A DNA stretch of 64,000 nucleotides from a virus, in the IMG/VR virus record IMGVR_UViG_3300027714_000004, positions 1 through 64,000 of that record. One strand, given 5' to 3'. Positions 18,450 through 26,923 of this stretch are shown piece by piece. The notes beneath the pieces are model-generated. The model made no database searches, was not told the origin of the DNA, and saw only the letters and a program-made list of their open reading frames with translations. How positions within the stretch are numbered: position 1 is the first letter of the stretch; each line of letters starts with the position of its first letter. The position numbers were made by a program, and so were the translations under genes.

Positions 18450-18837
18450 ACATTTTAAGTTAGTTACTGGTGAAGAAGTTATATGTGAAGTACTTGAAGA
18501 GACTGGAGATACTATTGTAGTTAACAATGCAATGAGTCTTATGCAGAATACTTTAAAGAATGGTGATAAGTTTTTTACTTTTAAAACTTACATGGTGTAT
18601 CAAGATACTCCTATGAATGTCATAGTCATTTTTACTGATAAGATTATGTCTCTAGCAACACCTGCCAAAGAGATGTTAGATCAGTACTCTATGGCAATTA
18701 AGGAGATGGCTAAATATATCGAAGAGACTTACAAAGATAGTTCTGATGAAGAAATGTCTTTAGATGAATTTTTAGATGATATGGATAAAGAAACTAGACT
18801 GTTAGACTCTGATGTAACAGGAATGTTATCCAACTAA
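18433..18837 (+). CDS. Unknown protein, possible Sm-like N-terminus
   Basis: The 134-residue product starts inside the uvsW 3' end. The first about 75 residues are a beta-rich segment (RHFKLVTGEEVICEVLEE, then DTIVVNNAMSL) with the strand-turn pattern of a small SH3/Sm-like barrel. The rest is helical and ends very acidic (SSDEEMSLDEFLDDMDKE). The gene at 40664 has a similar opening (VVTVSGEYVGRLDTV). Function unknown; RNA or protein binding is a guess from the fold. Confidence 0.65.
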   Translation: MSTSIRHFKLVTGEEVICEVLEETGDTIVVNNAMSLMQNTLKNGDKFFTFKTYMVYQDTPMNVIVIFTDKIMSLATPAKEMLDQYSMAIKEMAKYIEETYKDSSDEEMSLDEFLDDMDKETRLLDSDVTGMLSN

Positions 18838-18924
18838 TTTAGTATATACCCCTCTGGGACTACAAGCTAGATTATACACTATAAAACACCATCTGTCAAG
18901 ATAAAAAGAAATTATATTTAAGCA

Positions 18925-18953
18925 TTGACACATCGTGGTAAATGTAGTATAAT
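18925..18953 (+). promoter_or_regulatory. Early-type promoter for gp55
   Basis: TTGACA and TATAAT with 17 bp between, in the gap before the late sigma factor. Confidence 0.85.
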
Positions 18954-18981
18954 AAGGGTTAAATTAATCGAGTGATATATC

Positions 18982-19563
18982 ATGAAACCAAAAGAAAAAC
19001 CGCATTACGTAAGCAATAGAGATTTCTCTAACGCCGTAGTAGAATACTGCACCACCGTTAAGGAAGCAGAAGCTGAAGGTAATTCACGTCCTGTAGTTAC
19101 TAACTATATCGCTTCTTGTTTCTTAAAGATTGCAGAAGGTCTTTCCCATAAAGGCAATTTCGTTCGTTACACCTATCGTGAAGAGATGGTGATGGACGCA
19201 GTAGAGAATTGTCTTAAAGCAATTGAAAACTATGATATTGAAGCTGCAACTCGATCAGGTAAGCCAAATGCATTCGCATATTTCACCCAGATATCATGGT
19301 ATGCCTTCCTCCGAAGAATTCAAAAAGAAAAGAAACAACAAGACATCAAAATGAAGTATATTGCTGAAGCAGACATCAGCGCATTCATGGATGGTGACGG
19401 TGAAGGTTTCTTTCAACAATCTCCCTTTGTAGATACTCTACGTCAACGTATTGATGTTGTTAAGAATGCAGATGACGACTTCAAACAGTATACGAAAGAT
19501 GAGAAGAAAAGAAAGAGACGAGCAGTAAACGTTGACTCTGATTTAGCAGGATGGATTGAATAA
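18982..19563 (+). CDS. gp55: Late-transcription sigma factor gp55
   Basis: Phage sigma factor that directs host RNA polymerase to TATAAATA late promoters, activated by the gp45 clamp. The 193-residue product is close to T4 gp55 (185). The central region (MVMDAVENCLKAIENYD; FAYFTQISWYAFLRRIQKEK) matches the sigma region 2-like core of gp55. The C-terminal AVNVDSDLAGWIE may hold the clamp-binding hydrophobic tail. Many late promoters in the window fit its presence. Confidence 0.93.
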   Translation: MKPKEKPHYVSNRDFSNAVVEYCTTVKEAEAEGNSRPVVTNYIASCFLKIAEGLSHKGNFVRYTYREEMVMDAVENCLKAIENYDIEAATRSGKPNAFAYFTQISWYAFLRRIQKEKKQQDIKMKYIAEADISAFMDGDGEGFFQQSPFVDTLRQRIDVVKNADDDFKQYTKDEKKRKRRAVNVDSDLAGWIE

Positions 19564-19571
19564 TAAAAGAC

Positions 19572-19600
19572 TTGACACAACCCCCATATTGTAGTATAAT
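19572..19600 (+). promoter_or_regulatory. Early-type promoter for gp47
   Basis: TTGACA and TATAAT with 17 bp between, 30 bp before the gp47 start. Confidence 0.88.
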
Positions 19601-19630
19601 AGCTGTCATACGAATTGAGTTGAGTCTTTT

Positions 19631-20689
19631 ATGAAAATCGCCATACTAAATGATACCCACTGTGGGTGTCGAAACTCCTCTGATATCTTCATGGATTATC
19701 AAGAGAGGTTTTACACAGAAGAGTTTTTTCCTTATCTCCTAGAGAACGGTATTACCCAGATTCTACATTTGGGTGACTACTATGATAATCGAAAAACCAT
19801 CAACCTCAAAGCGTTGAACCATAATCGTCGTATCTTCTTAGATAGGCTGCGAGAGTATAATATCCATATGGATATAATTCCCGGCAACCATGACGTATAC
19901 TTCAAGAATACTATCGAACTAAACTCCTTGAAAGAGTTAATGGGTCACTACATCAATGAGGTAGACATCCTAATGGATCCTATCGTCCGTGATTATGGTG
20001 GTGTTAAGTTTGGTCTTGTACCTTGGATTTGCCCAGAGAACGAGAAAGAGATTCTAACTTTCTTAGAGAACTGTGGTGCCGATGTCATTGGTGGCCACTT
20101 CGAACTCGCAGGATTTGAGATGGATAAAGGTATTGTCTGTCACACTGGTATGGATCCAAAACCTCTAGAACGTTTTGAAACTGTGTTGTCCGGACACTTC
20201 CACACTAAATCTAGCAAGGGTAATATCACTTACCTTGGTGCGCAGATGGAATTCTTCTGGAACGATGCTCATGACCCCAAGTACTTCCACATCTACGATA
20301 CAGAAACTCGTGAGATGACCCCAGTACAGAATATGGTCACACTATTTCATAAAATATATTATGATGAAGACACTATTAATTACTTCGAAGATCTATCTTA
20401 TCTGAATGGTAAGTTTGTCAAGTTGATTGTTTCTAATCGATCTGATATGCAGAAGTTTGAGAGATATGTTGACAAGATTCAGTCGCAAAAGATCCACGAA
20501 CTGAAGATTGCCGAAGACTTCAAAGAATTCCGAGGAGAAAATGTCTCGGATGCTGATATAACTATTGACGACACCGAAACTTTAGTGTATAATTATATCC
20601 AAGAAGTAGAAACAGACTTAGACAAAGAACGCATTAAGGCTGTGGTATCCGAACTAATGATTGAAGCACAGAGTGTCGAAATTGCATGA
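19631..20689 (+). CDS. gp47: Recombination nuclease subunit gp47 (Mre11-like)
   Basis: Nuclease subunit of the gp46/47 complex that resects ends, and in T4 also degrades host DNA. Phosphodiesterase motifs are in order: NDTHCG (residues 6-11), LGDYYDNR (about 47-54), GNHDVY (about 81-86), GGHFE and SGHFHTK (about 190-196). Length 352 matches T4 gp47 (339). It overlaps gp46 by four bases (ATGA). Confidence 0.96.
   Translation: MKIAILNDTHCGCRNSSDIFMDYQERFYTEEFFPYLLENGITQILHLGDYYDNRKTINLKALNHNRRIFLDRLREYNIHMDIIPGNHDVYFKNTIELNSLKELMGHYINEVDILMDPIVRDYGGVKFGLVPWICPENEKEILTFLENCGADVIGGHFELAGFEMDKGIVCHTGMDPKPLERFETVLSGHFHTKSSKGNITYLGAQMEFFWNDAHDPKYFHIYDTETREMTPVQNMVTLFHKIYYDEDTINYFEDLSYLNGKFVKLIVSNRSDMQKFERYVDKIQSQKIHELKIAEDFKEFRGENVSDADITIDDTETLVYNYIQEVETDLDKERIKAVVSELMIEAQSVEIA
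20565..20593 (+). promoter_or_regulatory. Internal promoter in gp47, for gp46
   Basis: TTGACG and TATAAT with 17 bp between, near the 3' end of gp47. Confidence 0.65.
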
Positions 20690-22410
20690 TTAAATTTGAA
20701 ACGTTACGTTGGAAGAATTTTCTATCCACAGGCAACTATTTTAATGAAATAAACTTTCTGGACAGTTCTACTAACTTAATTGTTGGTGAGAACGGTGCAG
20801 GAAAGTCGACGATGCTCGATGCATTGTCGTTTGCTCTGTTTGGTAAGGCTCATCGTAAGATTACTAAAAATCAGTTGGTCAATACGATCAACAATAAAGA
20901 TTGTGTATCTGAGGTAACCTTCAGTGTAAACACCGTAAAATATCGTGTGGTGCGGGGTATTAAACCTGCTAAGTTTGAAATCTGGAAAGATGGTAGTATG
21001 ATCAACCAGAGTTCACATGCGAGAGAGTATCAAGATATTCTTGAGAAGAACGTCTTTCAGATGTCTCACAAGAGTTTCCACCAGATTGTTGTTCTAGGCT
21101 CGTCGTCTTTTGTTCCGTTCATGCAACTCAACTCCACCTCTCGGCGTGACGTGATCGAAGACCTTCTTGACATTAACATTTTCTCAAAGATGAATATGTT
21201 ACTCAAGGAGAAAACCTCCATCCTTAAAGGCGAGCTTGAGAACAACACCCATTCTATTGAAGTGGTTAAGACTAAGATCAATGCACAGAAGAAGTATATC
21301 CGTGATCTAACTGCTATCAATACTCAACAGCGTAAGGATAAAGAGAGTGATATCTCTGAACTCCAGTCTGAGATCGAAGAACTCAATGCGACAAACGGTA
21401 CGTTATCTGAGACGGTCAGTACACTGTTACCTGTCATTACCGATAGTTTGTCTACTGTCCGTGCAAACAAACAGAAATTAGACCAGTACTATGCACAATT
21501 TAAGAATCAGGTAAAGACTGTAGTCAAGGAAGCAAAGTTCTTTGATGATAATGAACATTGTCCTACGTGTGACCAAGATATCGCAGAAGAGTTGCGTCAA
21601 GAGAAAAAGAACTCTGCGACTACTAAAGCGAAAGAACTCAAGACCACTATGGATGAGGCAGAAGTTCAACGCAAAGTATATGAAGATGAGATAGTATCTC
21701 TAGAGTCTCGGATGTCAGAATGTCTTGCTGACCAGAATACTCTGCATAATAATAACCAGACCATCATTCGACTTCAGAGGTCTGTTGATAAACTTCGTTC
21801 TGATCTAGATGGTATGGCTGCTAGTTCTGGTGATATGGGTCAAGCGAATACTGATTTGACTACTTTAGATACCGAACTTCACGAGAAGACCGACGAGAAG
21901 TATGTCCTCAATGAGAAGGCATCTTATAATCGTATCGCAGCCGAGTTACTCCGTGATACTGGTATCAAGACCAAGATTATTCGTCAGTATATTCCGGTCA
22001 TTAATGAGTTGACCAACAAATACTTGCAGATTCTGGACTTCTTTGTGCACTTTGAACTGGATGATAGTTTTAATGAAACCATCCGGTCACGATACCGCGA
22101 CACGTTCTCTTATGACTCGTTCTCTGAGGGTGAGAAACAACGTATCGATTTGTCCCTATTATTTACTTGGCGTCAGATCGCCAAGATGAAGAATTCGGTG
22201 TCAACTAACTTGTTGATACTTGATGAAACGTTCGACTCTTCGTTGGACGGTGAGGGTGTAGATAATCTTATGAAGATCATCGACACACTGAAAGAAGATA
22301 CGAACGTATTCGTAATCTCTCACAAGACTGAATTGGAGGATGCTCACTTTGAACGTAAGCTAACCTTCGTTAAAGATAAAAACTTCAGTCGAATGAAAGA
22401 AAGTACTTGA
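20686..22410 (+). CDS. gp46: Recombination nuclease subunit gp46 (Rad50-like)
   Basis: ABC-type ATPase partner of gp47. Walker A GENGAGKS is near residue 35; a coiled coil follows and is interrupted by the zinc hook CPTCDQ (about 291-296); the ABC signature is FSEGEKQRIDLSLL (about 479); and Walker B is NLLILDETFD (about 508). Length 574 matches T4 gp46 (560). The stop codon overlaps the -35 box of the gp45 promoter. Confidence 0.97.
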   Translation: MIKFETLRWKNFLSTGNYFNEINFLDSSTNLIVGENGAGKSTMLDALSFALFGKAHRKITKNQLVNTINNKDCVSEVTFSVNTVKYRVVRGIKPAKFEIWKDGSMINQSSHAREYQDILEKNVFQMSHKSFHQIVVLGSSSFVPFMQLNSTSRRDVIEDLLDINIFSKMNMLLKEKTSILKGELENNTHSIEVVKTKINAQKKYIRDLTAINTQQRKDKESDISELQSEIEELNATNGTLSETVSTLLPVITDSLSTVRANKQKLDQYYAQFKNQVKTVVKEAKFFDDNEHCPTCDQDIAEELRQEKKNSATTKAKELKTTMDEAEVQRKVYEDEIVSLESRMSECLADQNTLHNNNQTIIRLQRSVDKLRSDLDGMAASSGDMGQANTDLTTLDTELHEKTDEKYVLNEKASYNRIAAELLRDTGIKTKIIRQYIPVINELTNKYLQILDFFVHFELDDSFNETIRSRYRDTFSYDSFSEGEKQRIDLSLLFTWRQIAKMKNSVSTNLLILDETFDSSLDGEGVDNLMKIIDTLKEDTNVFVISHKTELEDAHFERKLTFVKDKNFSRMKEST

Positions 22411-22435
22411 CATACGGGTCGTATTGTTATATAAT
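22407..22435 (+). promoter_or_regulatory. Early-type promoter for gp45
   Basis: Perfect consensus TTGACA, 17 bp, TATAAT; the -35 box includes the gp46 stop codon. Confidence 0.92.
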
Positions 22436-22462
22436 GGTCACCTACTAATAAGGAATAACACA

Positions 22463-23140
22463 ATGGAATTATCTAGTCGCACGGTCGAGATTCTGCGTAA
22501 CTTCTCGACAATCAATCCAAACATTGTAGTCAATGGCGGTAACGTCCTAAAGACTATGTCGATAGCAAAGAATATAGTCTCTCGTGCAGAGATCGAAGAA
22601 ACCTTCCCGAATACTTTCGGTATATATGATCTCTCAGAATTCCTATCTGTGCTATCATTGGTGGATCGTCCATCAATCACTTTCGGTGATAACTTCTGTA
22701 CCGTATCAGACGGTAGTGGATTATCATCCGTGAAATACTTCTACTCTGATCCAGAGATGCTTTCTGCACCTAAGAAAGATATCGTTATGCCAGAGTGTGA
22801 AGTAAAGTTCTTGCTTACTAACGAAACCCTAAGTAAGATCAAACGCGCATCTTCTGCACTTGGTTACGATAATATCTCTATCAAACCAAACGGAAATGCT
22901 ATTGAGATTAGCGTAATTGACTCAAATGACTCTACTTCTAACTCATACTCTGTATTGGCTGAAGGTAATTTCCCTGAAGGGACTGACTTCAACTTCATTA
23001 TGGGCGTGTCTAACATGAAGTTGCTTGGTGAAGACTATGAAGTTTCGGTCTCTACTAAATTAATCTCACACTTTAAATCAATAAATTCAGAGACGCAATA
23101 CTTTATTGCTCTTGAAAAATCATCTACTTATGGAGTCTAA
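22463..23140 (+). CDS. gp45: Sliding clamp gp45
   Basis: Trimeric processivity clamp of the T4-type polymerase and activator of gp55 late transcription. The start is placed at MELSSRTVEILRNFSTIN because it aligns with T4 gp45 (MKLSKDTTALLKNFATIN) and has AAGGAA upstream; an in-frame ATG at 22424 lies inside the promoter -10 region and is unlikely. The 225-residue length matches T4 (228). Conserved GIYDLSEFLSVLSLV and FNFIMGVSNMKLL blocks are present. Confidence 0.96.
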   Translation: MELSSRTVEILRNFSTINPNIVVNGGNVLKTMSIAKNIVSRAEIEETFPNTFGIYDLSEFLSVLSLVDRPSITFGDNFCTVSDGSGLSSVKYFYSDPEMLSAPKKDIVMPECEVKFLLTNETLSKIKRASSALGYDNISIKPNGNAIEISVIDSNDSTSNSYSVLAEGNFPEGTDFNFIMGVSNMKLLGEDYEVSVSTKLISHFKSINSETQYFIALEKSSTYGV

Positions 23141-23141
23141 C

Positions 23142-23360
23142 ATGACTGAAGAACAAAAGAACTTAAATGACCTAGCAAACCGCGTTGCACGATCCTGTGT
23201 AGCTGTTGTAGACACCATTGTAACTCGTGGTGGTTTTAAAGGTGAAGAGTTGACTACTATTGGTCAACTACGTGATCAAGCAATCCAAGTGGTTGCACTC
23301 TATGAAGGTGTCGCAAAGGCACATGCAGAAGAATCAGAAAAGACTGCTAAGAAGAAGTAA
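23142..23360 (+). CDS. Small helical protein after gp45
   Basis: The 72-residue product begins right after the gp45 stop with GGAG upstream. It is predicted helical (NDLANRVARSCVAVVDTIVT, then TIGQLRDQAIQVVALYEGVA) with a Lys-rich end. No family recognised. Co-transcription with the clamp gene suggests a replication or transcription context, but this is only position. Confidence 0.7.
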   Translation: MTEEQKNLNDLANRVARSCVAVVDTIVTRGGFKGEELTTIGQLRDQAIQVVALYEGVAKAHAEESEKTAKKK

Positions 23361-23368
23361 CCCCCCTT

Positions 23369-23454
23369 TGGTCTCTTGAATCATAATGTCTTTGCCCAAG
23401 ATATGATTTGAATTGAACTTATATATAGTATGCCTTATTTGATTCAAGAGACCA
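23369..23454. repeat. 15-bp perfect inverted repeat with 56-nt loop
   Basis: TGGTCTCTTGAATCA at 23369-23383 is matched by its exact complement at 23440-23454. Within the loop a shorter ATCATA/TATGAT pair offers an alternative fold. No T-run follows, so it is not a standard terminator. It occupies the gap between the post-clamp gene and a TTG-started membrane gene. Confidence 0.8.
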
Positions 23455-23460
23455 CCCTAA

Positions 23461-23700
23461 TTGTTAAAGTTAAACCCCAATATTGCTAAAGAGTCCGCAG
23501 TACATGTATTGACTGGGGCATTGATCAATTACCCTCTCAACATATTTTTTCTGTGGTTAATTATAGAAAGGTGGGGGATAACAGATCCGTTCTGGATTAC
23601 TAACATAATCACTTTTTGGTTCTCAATTACTGCTTTCACTCGCATATATATAATAAGGTCATATGCAGAAAAACGTAAGTTAAAGAAAAATAGAAAGTAA
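23461..23700 (+). CDS. Small membrane protein, DUF7220-like
   Basis: A 79-residue frame starting at TTG with no clear ribosome site. Two hydrophobic segments (VLTGALINYPLNIFFLWLII at about 15-35; ITNIITFWFSITAFTRIY at about 45-62) and a basic tail (RSYAEKRKLKKNRK) give the pattern of the small phage DUF7220-type proteins, where an (I/V)RSYxxRR-like ending is typical. It is preceded by an inverted repeat and followed at once by a tRNA. Start uncertain. Confidence 0.6.
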   Translation: MLKLNPNIAKESAVHVLTGALINYPLNIFFLWLIIERWGITDPFWITNIITFWFSITAFTRIYIIRSYAEKRKLKKNRK

Positions 23701-23702
23701 AC

Positions 23703-23778
23703 GCCCTCTTAGCTCATTTGGTAGAGCAGCACACTTGTAATGTGCAGGTGATCCGTTCGAATCGGATAGAGGGCTCCA
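23703..23778 (+). tRNA. tRNA-Thr (TGT)
   Basis: Full cloverleaf: acceptor GCCCTCT/AGAGGGC, anticodon loop CTTGTAA giving TGT, T-arm ATCCG/CGGAT, CCA encoded. It lies between the small membrane gene and gp44, away from the main tRNA cluster. Confidence 0.95.
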
Positions 23779-23809
23779 TTTCTTTTATTAAAAATATATA
23801 CCTTTACTC

Positions 23810-23838
23810 TTTACATGAGAGGACAAGTGTAGTATAAT
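23810..23838 (+). promoter_or_regulatory. Early-type promoter for gp44
   Basis: TTTACA and TATAAT with 17 bp between, 38 bp before the gp44 start. Confidence 0.85.
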
Positions 23839-23876
23839 GTCCTCATTGATTAATTATTATATTATGGAGTTCCAAC

Positions 23877-24821
23877 ATGAGCAATGAGTTTCTGTGGGTT
23901 GAGAAGTATCGTCCTAAAATGGTGTCCGAGACTATCCTTCCGGATGAGTTAAAGACCACCTTTCAAAACATCGTAGACGGCGGAGAAATCCTAAACATGA
24001 TGTTTACTGGCAGTGCCGGTACTGGTAAGACAACAGTCGCTAAGGCGATCTGTCAAGAATTAGACCTAGATTACATCGTGATCAACGGGTCGGAAGAAGG
24101 TAACATCGACACTCTGCGCGGCAAGATCCGTCAGTTTGCATCATCGGTCTCTCTGTCTGGTGGTTACAAAGTGGTCATCCTAGATGAGGCTGACTATCTA
24201 AATCCCCAATCAACGCAACCTGCTCTCCGTGGGTTTATCGAAGAGTTCTCTAACAACTGTCGTTTCATTATGACTTGTAACTTCGAGAACAAGATCATCG
24301 AACCTCTTCACTCAAGATGTTCTAAGTACGCCTTTAACTTTGATAAGAAGACCATGCACTCCTTATGTGGTGGGTTCATGGATAGACTTCAAGGAATCCT
24401 TGATAAGGAAGGTGTTGCGTACGACAAGAAAGTTGTCGCAAATATCATCATGAAACATGCTCCGGATTGGAGAAGAGTCCTCAACGAATGTCAGAAGGGT
24501 TCTGTCTCTGGTACACTAAATGTTGTGGGTAACCTCAGTGTAGATATCTCTGATGCCTACACCCAGTTGTTCACTGCACTCCGAGAGAAGAACTTCAAGA
24601 AGATGAGATCGTGGGTAGTTAACAATATTGATGTTGAACCCGCCACAATCTTTCGTGGGATCTATGACAAGATGTATGATCATGTCGCCCCAAATAGTAT
24701 CCCTCAGTTAGTTCTTATCCTTGCAGACTACCAGTATAAGAACGCATTTGTCGCAGATCATGAATTAAATCTGGTCGCATGTATGACCGAAGTGATGGCT
24801 AACGTAGAGATCAAACCTTAA
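23877..24821 (+). CDS. gp44: Clamp loader large subunit gp44
   Basis: AAA+ ATPase that, as a tetramer with one gp62, opens and loads the gp45 clamp. Walker A GSAGTGKTT (about 45-53), Walker B VVILDEADYL (about 99-108) and the SRC motif HSRCSKY (about 144-150) with the trans-acting Arg are visible. Length 314 matches T4 gp44 (319). The stop overlaps the gp62 ATG by one base. Confidence 0.97.
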   Translation: MSNEFLWVEKYRPKMVSETILPDELKTTFQNIVDGGEILNMMFTGSAGTGKTTVAKAICQELDLDYIVINGSEEGNIDTLRGKIRQFASSVSLSGGYKVVILDEADYLNPQSTQPALRGFIEEFSNNCRFIMTCNFENKIIEPLHSRCSKYAFNFDKKTMHSLCGGFMDRLQGILDKEGVAYDKKVVANIIMKHAPDWRRVLNECQKGSVSGTLNVVGNLSVDISDAYTQLFTALREKNFKKMRSWVVNNIDVEPATIFRGIYDKMYDHVAPNSIPQLVLILADYQYKNAFVADHELNLVACMTEVMANVEIKP

Positions 24822-25225
24822 TGTCTGGCGCAAAGTCTAAGAGATTAAGTCCGTTTGACTTTCTAAAGACTATTAATGACACTAAGATCAACCTTATTGA
24901 TATGGATGAGAGCAACGCTAAAGCCTATAATGGATTTATGGTTAACAGATCTCTCTCTTATTTTTCAGATACTGTAATTATTTCTAATGAAATGAACAGA
25001 TTACATCACATTGATAGTAAGATGCAATACGATTTTCTTATAAATATTATAAGGAAAAGGAAGCGATTCTCTAAATGGAACAAACCTGATCTAAGAGTTG
25101 ACATGGAATGTATCAAGGAATATTTTGGGTACAGTGAACAGAAGGCTAAGCAAGTCATCGGACTCTTAACGGAATCACAAATACAAACTATCAAACATAA
25201 GGTTGGCAAAGGTGGAAGAGAATAA
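24821..25225 (+). CDS. gp62: Clamp loader small subunit gp62
   Basis: Fifth, non-ATPase subunit of the clamp loader. The N-terminal LSPFDFLKTINDTK and central NRSLSYFSDTVIISNEMN, YDFLINIIRKRKRFSKW are the recognisable parts of gp62. At 134 residues it is shorter than T4 gp62 (187), as in other marine members. The order gp45-gp44-gp62-regA is the T4 order. Confidence 0.92.
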   Translation: MSGAKSKRLSPFDFLKTINDTKINLIDMDESNAKAYNGFMVNRSLSYFSDTVIISNEMNRLHHIDSKMQYDFLINIIRKRKRFSKWNKPDLRVDMECIKEYFGYSEQKAKQVIGLLTESQIQTIKHKVGKGGRE

Positions 25226-25247
25226 TCTTGTTCAATGGAACTCTGAT

Positions 25248-25622
25248 ATGATGCTAGAAATTAGTCTATCAGAACCAGATGATTTCCTGAAAGTCAGAGA
25301 AACATTAACACGTATAGGTGTAGCGTCTAGGAGAGACAATACTCTATATCAATCATGCCACATCTTGCATAAGCAAGGTAGGTACTTTATCGTACATTTC
25401 AAGGAACTATTCTTGTTGGACGGTAAGAAGTCAAATCTAGAAACGTCAGATATGGAAAGACGCAACACTATCGCCACTCTGCTTGCAGACTGGGGACTAG
25501 TTGGAATCGTTAACAAAGAAGTAGCTCGTGATTGCGCTCCAATGAGACAAATCAAAATTATTTCATTCCGTGACAAGTCCGAATGGACATTACAACCGAA
25601 GTATAATATTGGAAATAGTTGA
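25248..25622 (+). CDS. regA: Translational repressor RegA
   Basis: RNA-binding protein that represses early mRNAs by covering their start regions. The start is set at the ATG pair 25248/25251, which aligns with T4 RegA (MIEITLKKPEDFLKVKETLTR versus LEISLSEPDDFLKVRETLTR) and has TGGAA upstream; a longer TTG-started form is unlikely. The conserved SCHILHKQGRYFIVHFKELF and LLADWGLVGIV segments are present, and the end KYNIGNS matches KYTIGN. Length about 124 versus 122 in T4. Confidence 0.95.
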   Translation: MMLEISLSEPDDFLKVRETLTRIGVASRRDNTLYQSCHILHKQGRYFIVHFKELFLLDGKKSNLETSDMERRNTIATLLADWGLVGIVNKEVARDCAPMRQIKIISFRDKSEWTLQPKYNIGNS

Positions 25623-25627
25623 AAAGT

Positions 25628-26167
25628 ATGTCAGTGAATTATGGTATATTTGAAGGTAAAGAAGATAATATAAGAACGAAGACCCCATTTGTAGGTCGAC
25701 TTCCATTTGATATGGGGTCGACCTACAACTGGAACCAATTCATGCATATGATGGATTCTCATCCCAAAGATCTGTATGATCGAAATTCGGATAAAATGCG
25801 TATCGGATTAAACTCTTTCCACAGTCGCGGTAGTGCACCGGACTTTGCCAGAGGGATTTATGAAGAGATGCAAGATGTATTTACCCTACACGCCAACAAG
25901 ATCACTAACATTGCGTTCAGTGGTTTTGGACGTGACAGTGGATCTTACCCTTGGCATAAAGACGGAATGGATGTCTTCTTAGTTCAGGTCATCAGTACCG
26001 TAGGACTAAAGGTTGAGGGTATTGACAATAATGAAATGTTTGACTTTGAGCCAGGCATGTATGCTTACCTACCGCGTGGTACGCATCATCAAGTATTTCC
26101 ACGCGAATCTAGAGTATCCTTCTCATTCGGTGTAGAAGGTGATCCAGACCCATCAATTTATTACTAA
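25628..26167 (+). CDS. Cupin-type 2OG-Fe(II) oxygenase
   Basis: The 179-residue product has the oxygenase core: YPWHKDGMD with H110 and D112, a distal His in LPRGTHHQVFP (H153 or H154), and R162 in ESRVSFSFG for 2-oxoglutarate. Unlike the two paralogous oxygenases elsewhere in the window it keeps the normal H-x-D, and is closer to JmjC/cupin-like proteins. The ATG at 25628 is preferred over an upstream TTG. It directly follows regA, where T4 has gp43. Substrate unknown. Confidence 0.7.
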   Translation: MSVNYGIFEGKEDNIRTKTPFVGRLPFDMGSTYNWNQFMHMMDSHPKDLYDRNSDKMRIGLNSFHSRGSAPDFARGIYEEMQDVFTLHANKITNIAFSGFGRDSGSYPWHKDGMDVFLVQVISTVGLKVEGIDNNEMFDFEPGMYAYLPRGTHHQVFPRESRVSFSFGVEGDPDPSIYY

Positions 26168-26226
26168 ACCATATCGAATATAATAAAATAAAGTGTTAAT
26201 AATTCACTTTACATTTTTATACTTTG

Positions 26227-26234
26227 TATAAATA
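26227..26234 (+). promoter_or_regulatory. Late promoter before hsp20
   Basis: TATAAATA lies 67 bp upstream of the heat-shock gene. A GGATG/CATCC hairpin (26241-26264) sits early in the leader, and an AAAGTG/CACTTT hairpin is just upstream. Confidence 0.78.
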
Positions 26235-26300
26235 GTACCGGATGTGCCGATGGTCGGGCATCCATTTTAAAACTTGCTAACTAATTTAGGAGTTAACAGC

Positions 26301-26798
26301 ATGACAATAACAGCAAAACAACTGTTTCCACGTTCAGCATTTGTCGGTTTTGATACCATGATCGACGAATTAGACCGTATCTCAAGGCGCTCGGGTGACA
26401 TATTCCCTCCGCACAATATATTGAAGACGGGTGAGGATCAATACCTAATCGAACTCGCGATCGCTGGTTTCAGCGAGGATGAATTAGAAATCGAAGTAAA
26501 GAACCGAACACTGACCATTCGAGGACAGCACAAAGATAACGGAAGAGAGTATATCCATAAAGGGATATCTACAAAACAGTTCGAGCGGCAATTTAGGCTG
26601 TCGGAGTATGTTGAAGTAATAGGAGCTGATTTCAGTCAAGGACTACTTGCCATTAATTTGGAAGTCATAATACCTGATAATCATCGGCCTCGTAAAGTTG
26701 AAATTAACGGGTCTCAAACATTGAGTCCTCAACTATTAAACGAGGAGATCGTAAATGAATCAAAAAAGAGTTCTACATCATCTAAAAAGTCATCATAG
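26301..26798 (+). CDS. hsp20: Small heat shock protein Hsp20/IbpA-like
   Basis: The 165-residue product has an alpha-crystallin domain at about 38-132: DQYLIELAIAGFSEDELEIE, then NRTLTIRG and LAINLEVIIP. The ATG after AGGAGTTAACAGC is chosen. The C-terminal tail is Ser/Lys-rich with no clear I-x-I/V motif. Such genes are typical of marine T4-like phages (cyanophages) and are thought to protect phage proteins or aid assembly. It is driven by a late promoter, fitting a role in morphogenesis. A second gene overlaps its 3' end. Confidence 0.95.
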   Translation: MTITAKQLFPRSAFVGFDTMIDELDRISRRSGDIFPPHNILKTGEDQYLIELAIAGFSEDELEIEVKNRTLTIRGQHKDNGREYIHKGISTKQFERQFRLSEYVEVIGADFSQGLLAINLEVIIPDNHRPRKVEINGSQTLSPQLLNEEIVNESKKSSTSSKKSS

Positions 26799-26886
26799 AC
26801 ACTTTAGATTCGAAGATGTAAGCTTGACTTTGGCGATAGTAGGAGTATGTTATACCATGTTCCTATGTTTATTGCCATTGATCTAG
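26755..26886 (+). CDS. Small membrane protein overlapping hsp20
   Basis: A 43-residue frame starts inside the hsp20 tail in another frame, with an excellent ribosome site GAGGAG seven bases before the ATG. The product has a His/Arg-rich start (NQKRVLHHLKSHHRHFRF) and one membrane segment (SLTLAIVGVCYTMFLCLLPL). A terminator follows 12 bp later, so it is the last gene of the hsp20 transcript. Function unknown. Confidence 0.75.
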   Translation: MNQKRVLHHLKSHHRHFRFEDVSLTLAIVGVCYTMFLCLLPLI

Positions 26887-26898
26887 ATAGATAAATAA

Positions 26899-26923
26899 GG
26901 GGGAGTCAAATCCCCCTTTTTTT
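26899..26923 (+). terminator. Intrinsic terminator after hsp20 unit
   Basis: A GGGGGA/TCCCCC stem with a GTCAAA loop is followed by seven T residues. Confidence 0.93.

Noticed and set aside
22424-22462. Earlier ATG for the sliding clamp
   Set aside because: It falls between the -35 and -10 boxes, so it would not be on the mRNA from that promoter; T4 alignment and the ribosome site support 22463.
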